Source: Tuctoria greenei
Taxonomy: Eukaryota; Streptophyta; Magnoliopsida; Poales; Poaceae
DNA length: 64,000 nucleotides
Assembly (NCBI GenBank): GCA_036927565.1
Contig: JAYESD010000004.1
Location: 65,656,933-65,720,932, forward strand
Direction of reading: 5' to 3'
The position numbers and the translations under genes were made by a program. Shown here piece by piece: positions 33,510 through 43,796 of the stretch (its first letter is position 1; each line of letters opens with the position of its first letter). Under the pieces are notes generated by a model that worked only from the letters and a program-made list of their open reading frames with translations, did no database searches and was not told the DNA's origin.

Positions 33510-34997
33510 GTGAACTACAAAGCCGGAGGAAAGCATTGGGTACTCGATAGCGGGTGCACTCAACACATGACCGGCAATGATGGTATGTTCACCACCATAG
33601 AAAACCCCGACAATCATGAACAAGTCACCTCTGGTGATAACTCTAAGGGCAAGGTAATTGGGTTAGGTAAAATTGCTATTTCAAATGATTTATCTATTTC
33701 CAATGTATTGTATGTTAAGTCACTTAGTTTTAATTTACTTTCTATTGCACAATTATGTGATCTTGGACTAACGTGCACCTTTAGCAAAAATGATGTTGTT
33801 GTGAGTAGTGAAACAAACCAAGAACTAATCTTCAAAGGATTTCGGCATGGACATCTCTACCTAGTAGACTTCTCCAACAAGGATGCTAGCTTGACCGCTT
33901 GTCCTTTCACTAAGACGAGTTTGGGTTGGCTATGGCATCGACGCATAGTGCACATTGGGATGAGCAAGCTAAATAAGTCATTCAAGCTTGGGATGGTGAC
34001 CGGCGTGAAGGATGTCACATTTGAGAAGAACAAGCTTTGTAGCGCTTGTCAAGATGGGAAGCAAGTTGCTTCACACCACCTAATGAAGACAATGGTGTCA
34101 ACCTCCAAGCCACTTGAGCTACTTCACATGAACCTCTTCGGACCGTCCACATATCAAAGTCTTGGCGGTAACCTCTATGCTTGGACTTTATTTCTAGGTG
34201 ACAAGAGTGAAACTCCGGAAGTGTTCAAGACCTTCGCCAACCGTGCTCAAAGGGAATTTCAACTTCCCATCATCAGGGTCCGGAGTGACAACGGCACCGA
34301 ATTCAAGAACTACAACATTGGGGAGTGGTGTGACCGTGAAGGCGTGAAGCATGAGTTTTCGGCTACATACACTCCTCAACAAAATGGTGTTGTTGAAAGG
34401 AAGAACAAGACTCTCATCACTCTTGCGCGAGCAATGCTTGATGACTATGGAACGTGCGAGAAGTTTTGGGCCGAATCAATCAACACGGCGTGCCATGCCG
34501 CAAATAGGGTCTACCTTCATCGACTACTTCAAAAGACCCCATACGAACTTCTCATTGGGAGAAAGCCCAACATCTCCTATTTCCGAGTCTTCAGGTGCAA
34601 GTGCTACATCTACCGCAAGAAAAGGCTCGGTAAGTTTGAAAGAAGATGTGATGTTGGTATATTTCTTGGTTATGCATCAAACTCAAAAGCATATCCAGTA
34701 TTCAACCAAACCTCCAGTTTAGTTGAGGAAAGTTGTGATGTTGACTTTGATGAAACTAATGGCTCCCAAGAGGAGAGTTTTGGTCATGATGAAATAGATG
34801 ATGAGCCTCTACGAGAAGCTATGAAGAACATGACCATTGGAGACATCAAGCCTAAAGTTGAGGAGAGCCATGATCAAAGGGGAGCTTCAAGTTCCAACAT
34901 CAACACATCTATGGCGCCTCAAGTTGACGAAGAAGAGAAGGATGATCCATTGCCGACTCAAGATTCACAAGCCACACAACATCAAGAAGAAGAATAA
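33510..34997 (+). pseudogene. Sirevirus protease and integrase, catalytically damaged
   Basis: The protease motif LDSGCTQHMTG is at residues 12-22. The GAG-pre-integrase zinc region (WHRRIVHIG ... CSACQDGKQ) lies around 140-190. The integrase core follows, with RSDNGTEF (second Asp) and TPQQNGVVERKN (Glu). The first catalytic Asp, normally in HMDLFGP, is Asn here (LLHMNLFGP). About 12 residues between GGNLY and WTLFLGDKS, normally holding a VDDYSRYT-like strand, are missing. The chromodomain-like C-terminal part ends in an acidic hinge. A TAA at 34995-34997 interrupts the frame, which continues into RT. Confidence 0.85.
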
Positions 34998-35099
34998 GTC
35001 CATGATAAAGTCCAACCACAAGATGAGAAACACGCATCACCACCGCCAAGTGCTTCACAACCACTTATCAGGCATGGACGCATCTCCAAGGCGCATTCG

Positions 35100-35843
35100 A
35101 TGGACCAAATTCTCGGAAGTCCGTCAAGGGGAGTAAGTACATGTTCTCACCATTTTGCTTCGTTTTGTGAGCACTACTCGTTTGTTTCATGTGTAGAACC
35201 CACTCACATTGAGGAAGCACTCCAAGATACAAATTGGGTGATGGCCATGCAAGAAGAACTTAACAACTTCATCTGCAATGAAGTTTGGGTGTTGGAGGAG
35301 CGACCCAAGGACAAAAACTTCATCGGAACAAAGTGGGTGTACTGCAACAAACAAGACGAGAACGGCGTGGTGGTCCGCAACAAGGGAAGACTTGTGGCCA
35401 AGGGGTTCTTGCAAGTTGAAGGACTAGACTTTGGGGACACATTTTCTCCGGTCGCCCGGCTAGAAGCCATCTGTATACTTCTTGCCTTTGCATCACATCA
35501 TAACATTAGACTTTATCAAATGGATGTGAAAAGTGCCTTTCTTAATGGTTACATTAACGAGCTTGTTTATGTTGAACAACCTCCCGGGTTTGAAGATCCG
35601 AGGAATCCTAATCATGTGTATAGGTTGCACAAGGCGCTCTACGGACTCAACCAAGCACCTAGGGCATGGTATGAACGACTACGGGATTTCTTGATCATGC
35701 AAGGATTCAAGATCGGGAGGGTGGACACTAAACTCTTCACCAAAGACATCAACGGACAATTATTTATTTGTCGAATTTATGTTGATGATATTATTTTTGG
35801 TTCAACTAACGAAGCTCTTAGCCATGAGTTTGGAAAAAAATGA
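35100..35843 (+). pseudogene. Sirevirus reverse transcriptase
   Basis: It lies in the same frame as the integrase ORF after one stop. Motifs are TKWVYCNKQDENGVVVRNKGRL, VAKGFLQVEGLDFGDTFSPV, YQMDVKSAFLNGYI, YVEQPPGFEDP, and the catalytic YVDDIIFGS at residues 227-235. The frame is lost at a run of seven A at about 35835, apparently one base too many. Confidence 0.88.
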
Positions 35844-36732
35844 TGTCTAGGGAATTCGAGATGTCGATGATTGGAGAGCTCAACTTCTTCCTTGGATTTC
35901 AATCAAGCAACTTCAAGAGGGGATCATCGTCTATCAAGAAAAGTATACCAAGGACCGCTTGAAGAAATTTGAGATGGGAGATTGTAGCTCAAGAAGCACT
36001 CCAATGGCAACAAATTGTCATCTCGATGCGGATAAGGACGGTAAACCTATTAATCAATCTAACTATCGTTTTATGATTGGTTCATTGCTTTATCTTACCG
36101 CATCTAGGCCCGATATCATGTTTAGTGTATGCTTGTGTGCTCGCTTTCAAGCGGCACCTAAAGAATCGCATCGAAAGGCGGTCTTTAGGATACTTAGGTA
36201 TCTTAAGCATACCCCTAGTGTGGGCTTGTGGTACCCTAAAGGTGCAAAATTCCATCTCTTGGGATATTCAGATTCGGACTTTGCGGGATGCTGCGTGGAT
36301 CGCAAGAGTACCTCCGGTGGGTGCCACTTGCTTGGGCGTTCCCTAGTATCTTGGTCTAGCAAGAAACAAAATTCCATCGCCTTGTCAATGGCGGAAGCGG
36401 AATATATCGCGGCCGATGCATATTGTTCCCAGATTCTTTATATGAAACAAACCCTTTTGGACTTTGGTATTAAACTTGGTTGTGTGCCTCTCCTTTGTGA
36501 TAATAAATGTGCGGTTAAGATAGCTATAAACCCCGTTCAACACTCCCGCACTAATCACATTGATATTCGCCATCATTTCTTGAGGGACCATGAAGCTAAG
36601 GGAGACATCTCATTGCGAGGTGTTAGGTCCGAAGAACAACTGGCGGATATCTTCACTAAACCACTAGATGAGAAAACCTTTTCTAGACTAAGAAGTGAAT
36701 TAAATGTGCTAGATGCATCGAACGTCATGTAA
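35844..36732 (+). pseudogene. Sirevirus RNase H and C-terminus
   Basis: After the A-run frameshift the coding continues through MSREFEMSMIGELNFFLGFQ, then a second one-base loss at about 35903 shifts it again. From 35959 it is open: SRPDIMFSVCLCARFQ, GYSDSDFAGCCVDRKSTSGG, SMAEAEYIAADAYCSQ and NHIDIRHHFLRDH, ending QLADIFTKPLD. The catalytic D-E-D residues look intact. Confidence 0.85.
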
Positions 36733-38037
36733 ATTGCCATGATCATGTAAGAATGCATCTCATATAGGTCTTGTCTAACTTCCAAAGGATAGGGGTGAGC
36801 AAGGTTTAGCTTGGGATGGAGGTTCTTTTGGGTTTCCCCAAGGCTTGGAGTGTGGCTCTCCCTGAAGAAGCCTTTGAAAGGTTCAAATTTGGCAAGATAG
36901 ACTTACTTTATGTCTTGCATGATGCCTGCCATATAGACTTGCACTCATATTTAAATTTCTTGCATTATAAATTGTTTGGCATTGCATACGGTAGATTGTC
37001 ACAAAGGGGAACCCACCTCATGAGAAAGAGACTTGTTTGAAATGCAATATCTCAACTCATATGATGTGGAAAGAACAAAATGTTAGGTGCGTTAATGCCT
37101 AAAGGAACATGCTTTAAAGAGATAGAAGTCTTCATCCTCTAGCTCACAAAGCATGGGCCTTACATTTTATTTGGATAATTTCCTCCCTATTTTCTTCGGT
37201 GTTCTATTTGCTTTAAGGCTTAGCCAAGTTATTGTCAATTAGTATTTTTGAGGGGCAAGGGGTTGCCCAAAAAGTCCTGAGACATGTGTTTCTCATTATT
37301 TGTTTGTTTGGTCAAAGCACATATATGAGATGTTGCTGTCTTGTAGTCATCGGATCATCCGATGCTTAGGCCAGACCATTATCGGATCAGTTGGTGTTCA
37401 AATACCAAGAGTCAGTTCAGTCAGTGTGACAAATCAACGAACGAGTTCATTCTGAGAAACATCGGTGCATCCGATGTTCACATTTGTGGAACTGTGCTCA
37501 ATTCCACCGATGCTAATCCCTTCCACGTCGGACCATCCGGTGTCAACGGTACCTTTTTGAATACCCTTACTGTGCCATTCGATCGATGCTCCTATCTTTT
37601 ATCTTCGATTCATCCATTATTAAATTTTGAGCTAGGGTTTGGGGCCCACTTTTTAAACGTGTCGCTCCACCTTCCTTTCTCTCTCCCCAACCCCGACTCC
37701 ACCTCGCCCGTGCCTCACCTCCGCCGCCGCCGCTCCGCTCGCCCTGCCGCCACCGCCGTCCTTTGGCCACCACCGCCTCCGGCCGCCGTCGCCTCCGGCC
37801 GCTGCCGCCGCACCGCCGCAGCAGCGCCGCCGCCGCCTCTGCTCCACCCTAGCGCCACCGCCGTCGCCTCCCGTCCACACCACCGCACCGCCACCCTCTG
37901 CGCCTCCGTGGTGCCACCCTCTACAGTCGCCACCACTACGCCGCTAGGGTTCCCGGCCGCAACGATTGTTGTGTTGCCATTCCGTGCGCCCGACATCGTC
38001 GATCCACGACCTCAACCTCTCACTTGTCTCATCGCAA
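36733..38037 (+). promoter_or_regulatory. Non-coding lead to the env-like ORF, with LTR-like repeats
   Basis: From 37345 to 37555 there are four imperfect copies of the CATCGGATCATCCGATG/ATCGGT module found in the LTR U3. A GC-rich CCGCCG stretch (37670-37960) resembling a plant 5' leader follows, and then the ATG at 38038. The arrangement looks like an internal promoter and leader. Frames within it (37362-38408) are read-through of the leader rather than a recognised protein. Confidence 0.4.
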
Positions 38038-40204
38038 TGGGTCATGACAAGAAAGGAAAGGGCAAGGCCATTGCGGAGCCGGCCGCAAAGAAGCAAAAGC
38101 TGTCGAAAGAAGAAAAGAAGGCTTTGATGGCCGCTCGCGCCGCCGTGGAGCGAGAGTGTGGCCGAGGAGGGTCGTTGAGGATCCGAGAGGCTCGTCAGAG
38201 GCAGCCTCCCGTGCCGGATGAGTCCGAGGAAGAAGAAGAGTCGGAAGTGCCGCTTGTTCGCCGGCGCTCAGCCAGGACCCGTGGGGGTCATTCCGCGGCA
38301 GTACCACGTTCGAGACATCAGCTGCCGATCTTCGAGAGGACAGGGCGGCCCAGAGAGCCGTCTATAAGATGGACACCAACGTCTGTGTTGGTGAAGGTGT
38401 CCGGCTGACAGTTACAGAAAATTGAAGGCCAAGCAGCTCAGAAGACTCAGATGGAGCATCTTGCTTGAGGAGTGGTTCCCGCAGCCCAGAGAGGCCCTTG
38501 TCGATAGCCGCTTTTGTCCTTGACACTGGCGTCGCTGTACGAGACGTACAGACGGTGGGGCCATAAGCTCTCCCAGCACAACTTCTTGGACTGGGATCAG
38601 TTTGCACTGGCAGCCGAGACGGAGATACGACCCTACTTTGAGAGATATAGAGGGCTGGTAGAGCTGATGTCCTACGAAAGGAGTGCATATGTGGTGGACT
38701 GGGTCCGTGTTTTCTACGCCACACTCTACGTCTATGAGGGTCGTAGATCCATAGACTTCATGTTCATGGGCCAGCACCATCACTTGATGAGATAGACTCT
38801 GGGACAGCTGCTAGGAGTAGATCTCCATGACACTTGTCTACACGAGAGGGTGTATGGACAGGCTGACCGGCGAGGAGGCCGCTCACTGGAGGAGTTGCAC
38901 CACCACCGGAGGAGATACACTCACTGTTTTCTCATCCCTTCTCTCCAGACCAACCGAGGGTACCGGCACTGCTCACTCCAGTTGCGCGCACTGTGCACCT
39001 CGCCTTGCACCGCACACTTCTGCCGAGGTCCGGATATCTTGAGGAGTTCACCAGCTTGCAGCAGACTCTCCTGTTCTACATCATGAACGGGATGGAGTTC
39101 GATATTGTGGACATTCTACTATGTGAGATGGAGGATGTGATCACTGATGGAGTTGGGATGATGAGACAGCTCGTATTTGGTCACTGGATCAGCTACTTGC
39201 TCTACATGGTTGCTCCAGAGGGGTCCGATGTGCGTGACAGCTTTACTGACAAGAGTGTCACACGGTTTAGTCACTACCGTGCTCCATCTCCTCGAGACTG
39301 CCGCCTTGGCCGTCTAGTTGAGCATCAGGTCCATGCTCGTCTATCCAAGGAGGATTGGTCAGACCTTGAGAAGGAAGATGAGAGACTAGCACAGGCAGAG
39401 GCTCAGGGTGAGGACCTTCATCATATTTGGTCCGAGAGTGACACGGATGATAGCGTTGAGGAGTACTTCCCACCTCCTCCCTCACCCAGGCGGCACGACA
39501 CGGAGGCTGGAGGGTAGACTGTGCCACCTCCCACTCCACCTCCCGTCTCAGAGGCACAGGTCTCTCAGCCATCCGAGCTTACTTCACTACTACAGCAGAT
39601 GGTTGAGCAACAGCGCCTAGACCGGCTTGCAGCTGAACAGGCCCGAGCTGAGCAGGCAACACGTCTCCTGGAGCTCCAGCAGCAGCAGCAGGAGATGCAG
39701 TGACAGATCGCCCACGAGAGGCAAGAGGACACTGACTGGCTGACTGGGCTAATTGATCAGATGCACCAGCGCTCCCTCGACCAACAGCAGCAGACACAGC
39801 AGGCGATAATGGGCATCCTGGGGTTGATCACCAACATATACACACAGACCGGGATTGCCCTACCGTCGCAGCTTCCGGGCATTGCTCCAGCCCCGCCTGT
39901 CCTGGCTCCAGCTTCAGCGCCAGTGCCGACCATGCTGATCCCGACGATCACCATGTCCCCACTACTAGCTCCAGGCGCCCCTATCCACTCTCCGCTGCCG
40001 GTTACGATGCTTTTCCAGCAGACGCCGACGTCCATTGTCAATGCCCCTCTTCCTGCAGTCCAGACTCAGCAGGCACCGACAGCGGCTCCTACAGCTCCCT
40101 CCACCTCTACTCCAGCCTCAGCCGCAGCAGCAGGCAGCAGCTCTGACGACAGCACCCCCGACGGTGACCAGTTCGTCATCGCTCCGAGCACTCAGGGTTC
40201 TTAG
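38038..40204 (+). pseudogene. Env-like/Transposase_32-like ORF of the sirevirus
   Basis: A third ORF follows pol, as in many sireviruses, where it is often called env-like. It begins with a basic segment (MGHDKKGKGKAIAEPAAKKQ) and an acidic Glu-Arg block. A conserved core has WDQFALAAETEIRPYFERYR and YVVDWVRVFYATLYVYEGRR, as in proteins annotated as putative plant transposon protein. A Gln-rich coiled coil (about 39580-39800) and a Pro-Ala-Ser-Thr tail follow. I see no signal peptide or clear membrane span, so an envelope role is not supported. In-frame stops near 38406, 38475, 38793, 39515 and 39701 and a frameshift near 39000 make it a pseudogene. Confidence 0.6.
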
Positions 40205-40224
40205 GCACTCGGATTCCTTTTTGG

Positions 40225-40568
40225 TGTCTTGATGCCAAAGGGGGAGAAGAGTTAGAGAAGAGTCAAGGGGAGGATAGCTTAGTCTCACGGGGAGTCCTAG
40301 CTGTAGGGGGAGTGAGAGTCTCTATCTATATCTTTTGTAATTTGGTGTTTTTGCTACTCATTTGCTATTCATTGAGTATTCATGTGCCACTTATTCTCTT
40401 GAGTTATTGATCGATTGAGCTTTCGCGTTATTAACCTCTTTTGAGTCTTCAAGTTTAACGTGCCATATCTTGTACTCATTGCATATCTTCTTAAGTATCG
40501 TACTATCAAATTCATTACTATTATGCTTCACTTGTTGTGTTGTCATCAATCACCAAAAAGGGGGAGAT
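40225..40568 (+). other. Multiple polypurine tracts upstream of the 3' LTR
   Basis: Purine runs occur at about 40232 (AAAGGGGGAGAAGAG), 40265 (CAAGGGGAGGA), 40306 (TAGGGGGAGTGAGAG) and, abutting the LTR, 40555-40568 (AAAAAGGGGGAGAT). Sireviruses are known for several such tracts; the last one primes plus-strand synthesis. Confidence 0.75.
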
Positions 40569-41998
40569 TGAAAGCATCTAGGCCCCCATGAGGTATGGTT
40601 TTGGTGATTAATGACAACCATTGGATTTTACTAATGAATTTGTGGATGCAAGGTCGCCCATATCACTCAATCAAATGAAATCTATATGAATATGAACATC
40701 AACTACTGATCATTGGAGACCCCTAAACAATCACTTTATGAGATCAATCAATGTTATGAAGATTAGAAGTAAAAGCTCATATGTCAAAGTTATTCAACCA
40801 TAATTGACAACACTCAATGCTTGACAATCATCAGAAGAATATTTCCATCAAATGTCTAAGAGGTCAATTGAGCAAAATACAAAAGAATCACTTATAACAA
40901 CTCGAAGCAAACAAAATCAACTCACCGGATCAACCGATGTTTCCAGAGAACAACACATCGGTCGAGTTGGTTTAGCAGAAGAAGAAGACCTCAGAACCAA
41001 GTACTCACCGGATCATCCGATGATTAAAGACAATGTTACATCGGTCCATCAGTACAGTAAGATATATCCCTGGACCAAGTGTAACACCGGATCATCCGAT
41101 GTACAACTTTGAACACATCGGTCAATCACTCCAGTAAGCATCAAGTTTGAACCAATTCTGGAGGAAATGCCACCGGATCATCCGATGAGAAGATAAGTGC
41201 TACATCGGTCTAACAACGGTCATATCTGACACAATGACATCAGCTAATTTGGATTTGAACGATGATAACTGAAGGGGAGACATCGGATCATTCGGTGTTC
41301 ACAGAACAGTGATGTCAGTCTACTTTTCCAACATCTATTTCTTGGAGGCTTGCTATTTATACCCCTTCAACCAGTCTATTCGACAAGTCTTGACTACCAG
41401 ACATACTCTACACATTCTCAAGCATTCAAGACGTTGAGCTACCACTTCTAGATCATCTACACCACTTACACACCAAGAGATAGGCTAGAACTAGCTAGAG
41501 ATAGTGCTTGTGTGCTTCCATTCTTGGTGATTGGAATCTCTAGTGTACTGAGAGCTGTAAGGGAGTGTCCCTTGGTGATTGTAATTGAGAGAGACTTCCA
41601 GAGCTTGCCAAGACGGTTGTGGAAGCCCGGAGGATCCAAGTTGTACAAGGCTTGAGCTCCACCTTGCCGAGGTTGGCAAACGGAGAAGAATAGTGAAGAT
41701 CCCTAGTCTCGGTGACTTGGGTGTGGCTATACCCTTCAGTGGGTGCCACAACGTGGATGTAGGAAGATCTTGACGATCTTGCCGATCCACGAGATAAATC
41801 CTCGTGTCTCCTCGGGAGTTTGCATTCTCTTACTCTCACTTTACACTTATGCATTTCATATACTACAAAGTTACTAGTCACTTGAATGCATAGGTTGTTT
41901 GTGTAGGGAATTGGGCTTTTAGTAATTAAGTTTTATTGCTTTAAATTTTTGAAAAGAAGCCCAATTCACCCCCCCCTCTTGGGCATTCAATCCTTACA
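40569..41998 (+). repeat. 3' LTR of the nested sirevirus
   Basis: It is the same as the 5' LTR apart from about 40 substitutions by eye and a shorter C-run near the end. A TATA box lies at 41353-41363. Confidence 0.92.
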
Positions 41999-42611
41999 AC
42001 AATTTATTTGGATTTGGAAGAATTTCTGCCATAAGATTCAAAAGATCTAGAAACTACAATCGAACCATCCGTGTGTAGCTTTCAACTTTAGTAGTTCTAA
42101 GACTACACGCAATGTAGTAAAATCTTTATCACAACCGTTTGATTCATCATATAAATGCTATGTCGCCGCATTCTGCAATGTCTCCATTCTACTTAAACCT
42201 TTGCTTGCTCCAATAGAAGTCAGTACGTATGGTTCAATGTGACGCAACATCTCCTCACAATCGAACTCATCATCATCATCACCATCTGGATTGTCACTAC
42301 CTTCATCGATATGAACATTATCATCATCTGAACCTCTCTCATCATCTTTATCCACATCATGTGTATCTAACTCACCATGCTCTGTTCATATTGTGTAGTT
42401 TTTTTTTGAAACCTCTTTTCACCAAATGAGATTAGATTACTATAGTATCTGTCCAAGCAATCTTATTTTTGAAGTCGATACATGGACATAATATGTCATC
42501 TATCTTTTGCAACTTCGCATGTCTCTTGGATGCTTCAATAAAATTTGAAACATTATGAATGTACATAGGATCGGGTCTTGGCATGTTATACATCCACGCT
42601 CGACGGTCCAT
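41999..42611 (-). pseudogene. CACTA transposase, N-terminal part
   Basis: The ATG at 42611 opens MDRRAWMYNMPRPDPMYIHN and then CPCIDFKNKIAW, the usual start of CACTA TNP2-type proteins. After a stop come SHLVKRGF and an acidic segment ending DDDDEFDCEEMLRHIEPYVL and GASKGLSRMETLQ. The frame then reaches the sirevirus insertion at 41998 and resumes at 29879. A T-run at about 42400 and at least two stops break it. Confidence 0.82.
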
Positions 42612-43773
42612 TCTTCAATAATAGAATTTTTGTCAGATTTATATTATTTGGCCACAAATATTCCCTAAAGTTCTTCTATAAAATGAATTTATAGAGACAT
42701 AAAAAATAGATTAGGGCGACTAAAGTAGTTCTGTTCATTAGGGCAACTAATCGGGTCTAGTCGATGGCTAATCGATGTCCGATCGTCCTCAAGGTTTTTA
42801 TGATAATACCAAGTCGCTACAAAGTTGTAGAGAGAGGTGGCACGTAGGAGAGCGGCGGCAACATCAAATAGGACTCTAAGATCGGCGATGAACAGAAAGC
42901 GTGGCGGATGGGAGGTGGCAGCGTCGAGCGGAGTCTGGAGGAGACGGGCGACGTCTTGAGGCGGATGGAGTCGAAGGCGTCGAGAGCAGCAAGCGGGGGT
43001 GAAGGATTAAAGTCGTGGGGCAAACAGGCCCAGTAGCATGGGCTAGGTCTGGGTGGGATCCGGTCCTTTATATCTTGACGTCGGATCCCATCCAACGATA
43101 GTAACTAAATGGGTGAGTTATAAAACCATCTCCCTAGAAAGCTAACCCTAATCACTCCTTTGAAATATATGCAAGGAGGATGTATGCACACACAAGTAAA
43201 ATATTGAAAAGGAAAACATATAAAACTACAATTACAAGTTCGAGTAAACTTCATGCATCTTATATATATTACAATATCATCTATTAATTAAACATCATAT
43301 TCATGTCACATTATAGGTACAAACTACAATAAGCTTATTACAATATAGTCCATACATAAATATCTAAAAGACCAAACTAGCAGAACACACAAAAAGGACA
43401 CAATCCATATAGTCCATACATCAATATACCAGAACACAATCCATACAGTCCTTACACATGCAAAAAGACATAATCCATATATAGGAACACACAAAACTAG
43501 CAGCTTAACAGCTAATGAAAATATACAAAAAAGTTAGGAAACTACAATTACCTTGTAGAGGCGTCAGCGCGGTGGGGAGGCGTCAACACGTTGGGCCGGC
43601 TGGGTGGAGACGTGGCGGTGCGGGGCTGAGCGGCGACACGGCAGTGCGGGCTGGGCGGCGGAGCGGCGGCGCGGCAGTACGGATTGGGCGGCGGAGCGGC
43701 GTAGGGAAAATTTGGCAGCCTTGCGCTGTCGATATAAATTCTCTAGGGTTACATTTTTACTGTGGTGAGGGGT
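42612..43773 (-). other. Leader region of the CACTA transposase gene
   Basis: Downstream of the minus-strand TATA box lies a CCGCCG-rich stretch (43558-43720) ending in a good splice donor (CTACAAG/GTAATTG, at about 43557-43550). This suggests a non-coding first exon followed by an intron up to near 42612. The presumed intron is AT-rich with several CCATATAGTCCATAC words at 43340-43480. A frame at 42817-43095 has no known motif. Confidence 0.45.
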
Positions 43774-43783
43774 CTTTATATAG
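43774..43783 (-). promoter_or_regulatory. Core promoter facing the transposase gene
   Basis: The minus strand reads TGACGCCTATATAAAGACCCCTC. The core resembles the plus-strand promoter at 48703, in mirror position at the other edge of the tandem array. Confidence 0.6.
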
Positions 43784-43796
43784 GCGTCAGTTTTTC

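Larger units (their letters stand above)
29880..41998 (+). mobile_element. Sirevirus (copia) with env-like ORF, nested in the CACTA transposase
   Basis: Two LTRs (29880-31312 and 40569-41998) flank gag, PR-INT, RT, RNase H, an env-like ORF and a run of purine-rich tracts before the 3' LTR. The order PR-INT-RT-RH is copia; the extra 3' ORF and multiple polypurine tracts are sirevirus traits. The LTRs differ at roughly 40 sites by eye (about 3 percent), consistent with insertion on the order of 1 million years ago at a commonly used grass rate. Target copies are GCAGT (left) and ACAAT (right), two mismatches. With the left version, the transposase frame across the site reads PNKLPRS, matching the CACTA family. 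Confidence 0.92.

Noticed and set aside
37567..37996. Three overlapping minus-strand frames rich in Gly, Arg and Ala
   Set aside because: They are the reverse reading of a CCGCCG-rich leader; composition alone keeps them open.
42817..43095. Minus-strand frame of 92 codons in the transposase leader
   Set aside because: No recognisable motif; it lies in a region best read as leader or intron of the CACTA transposase.
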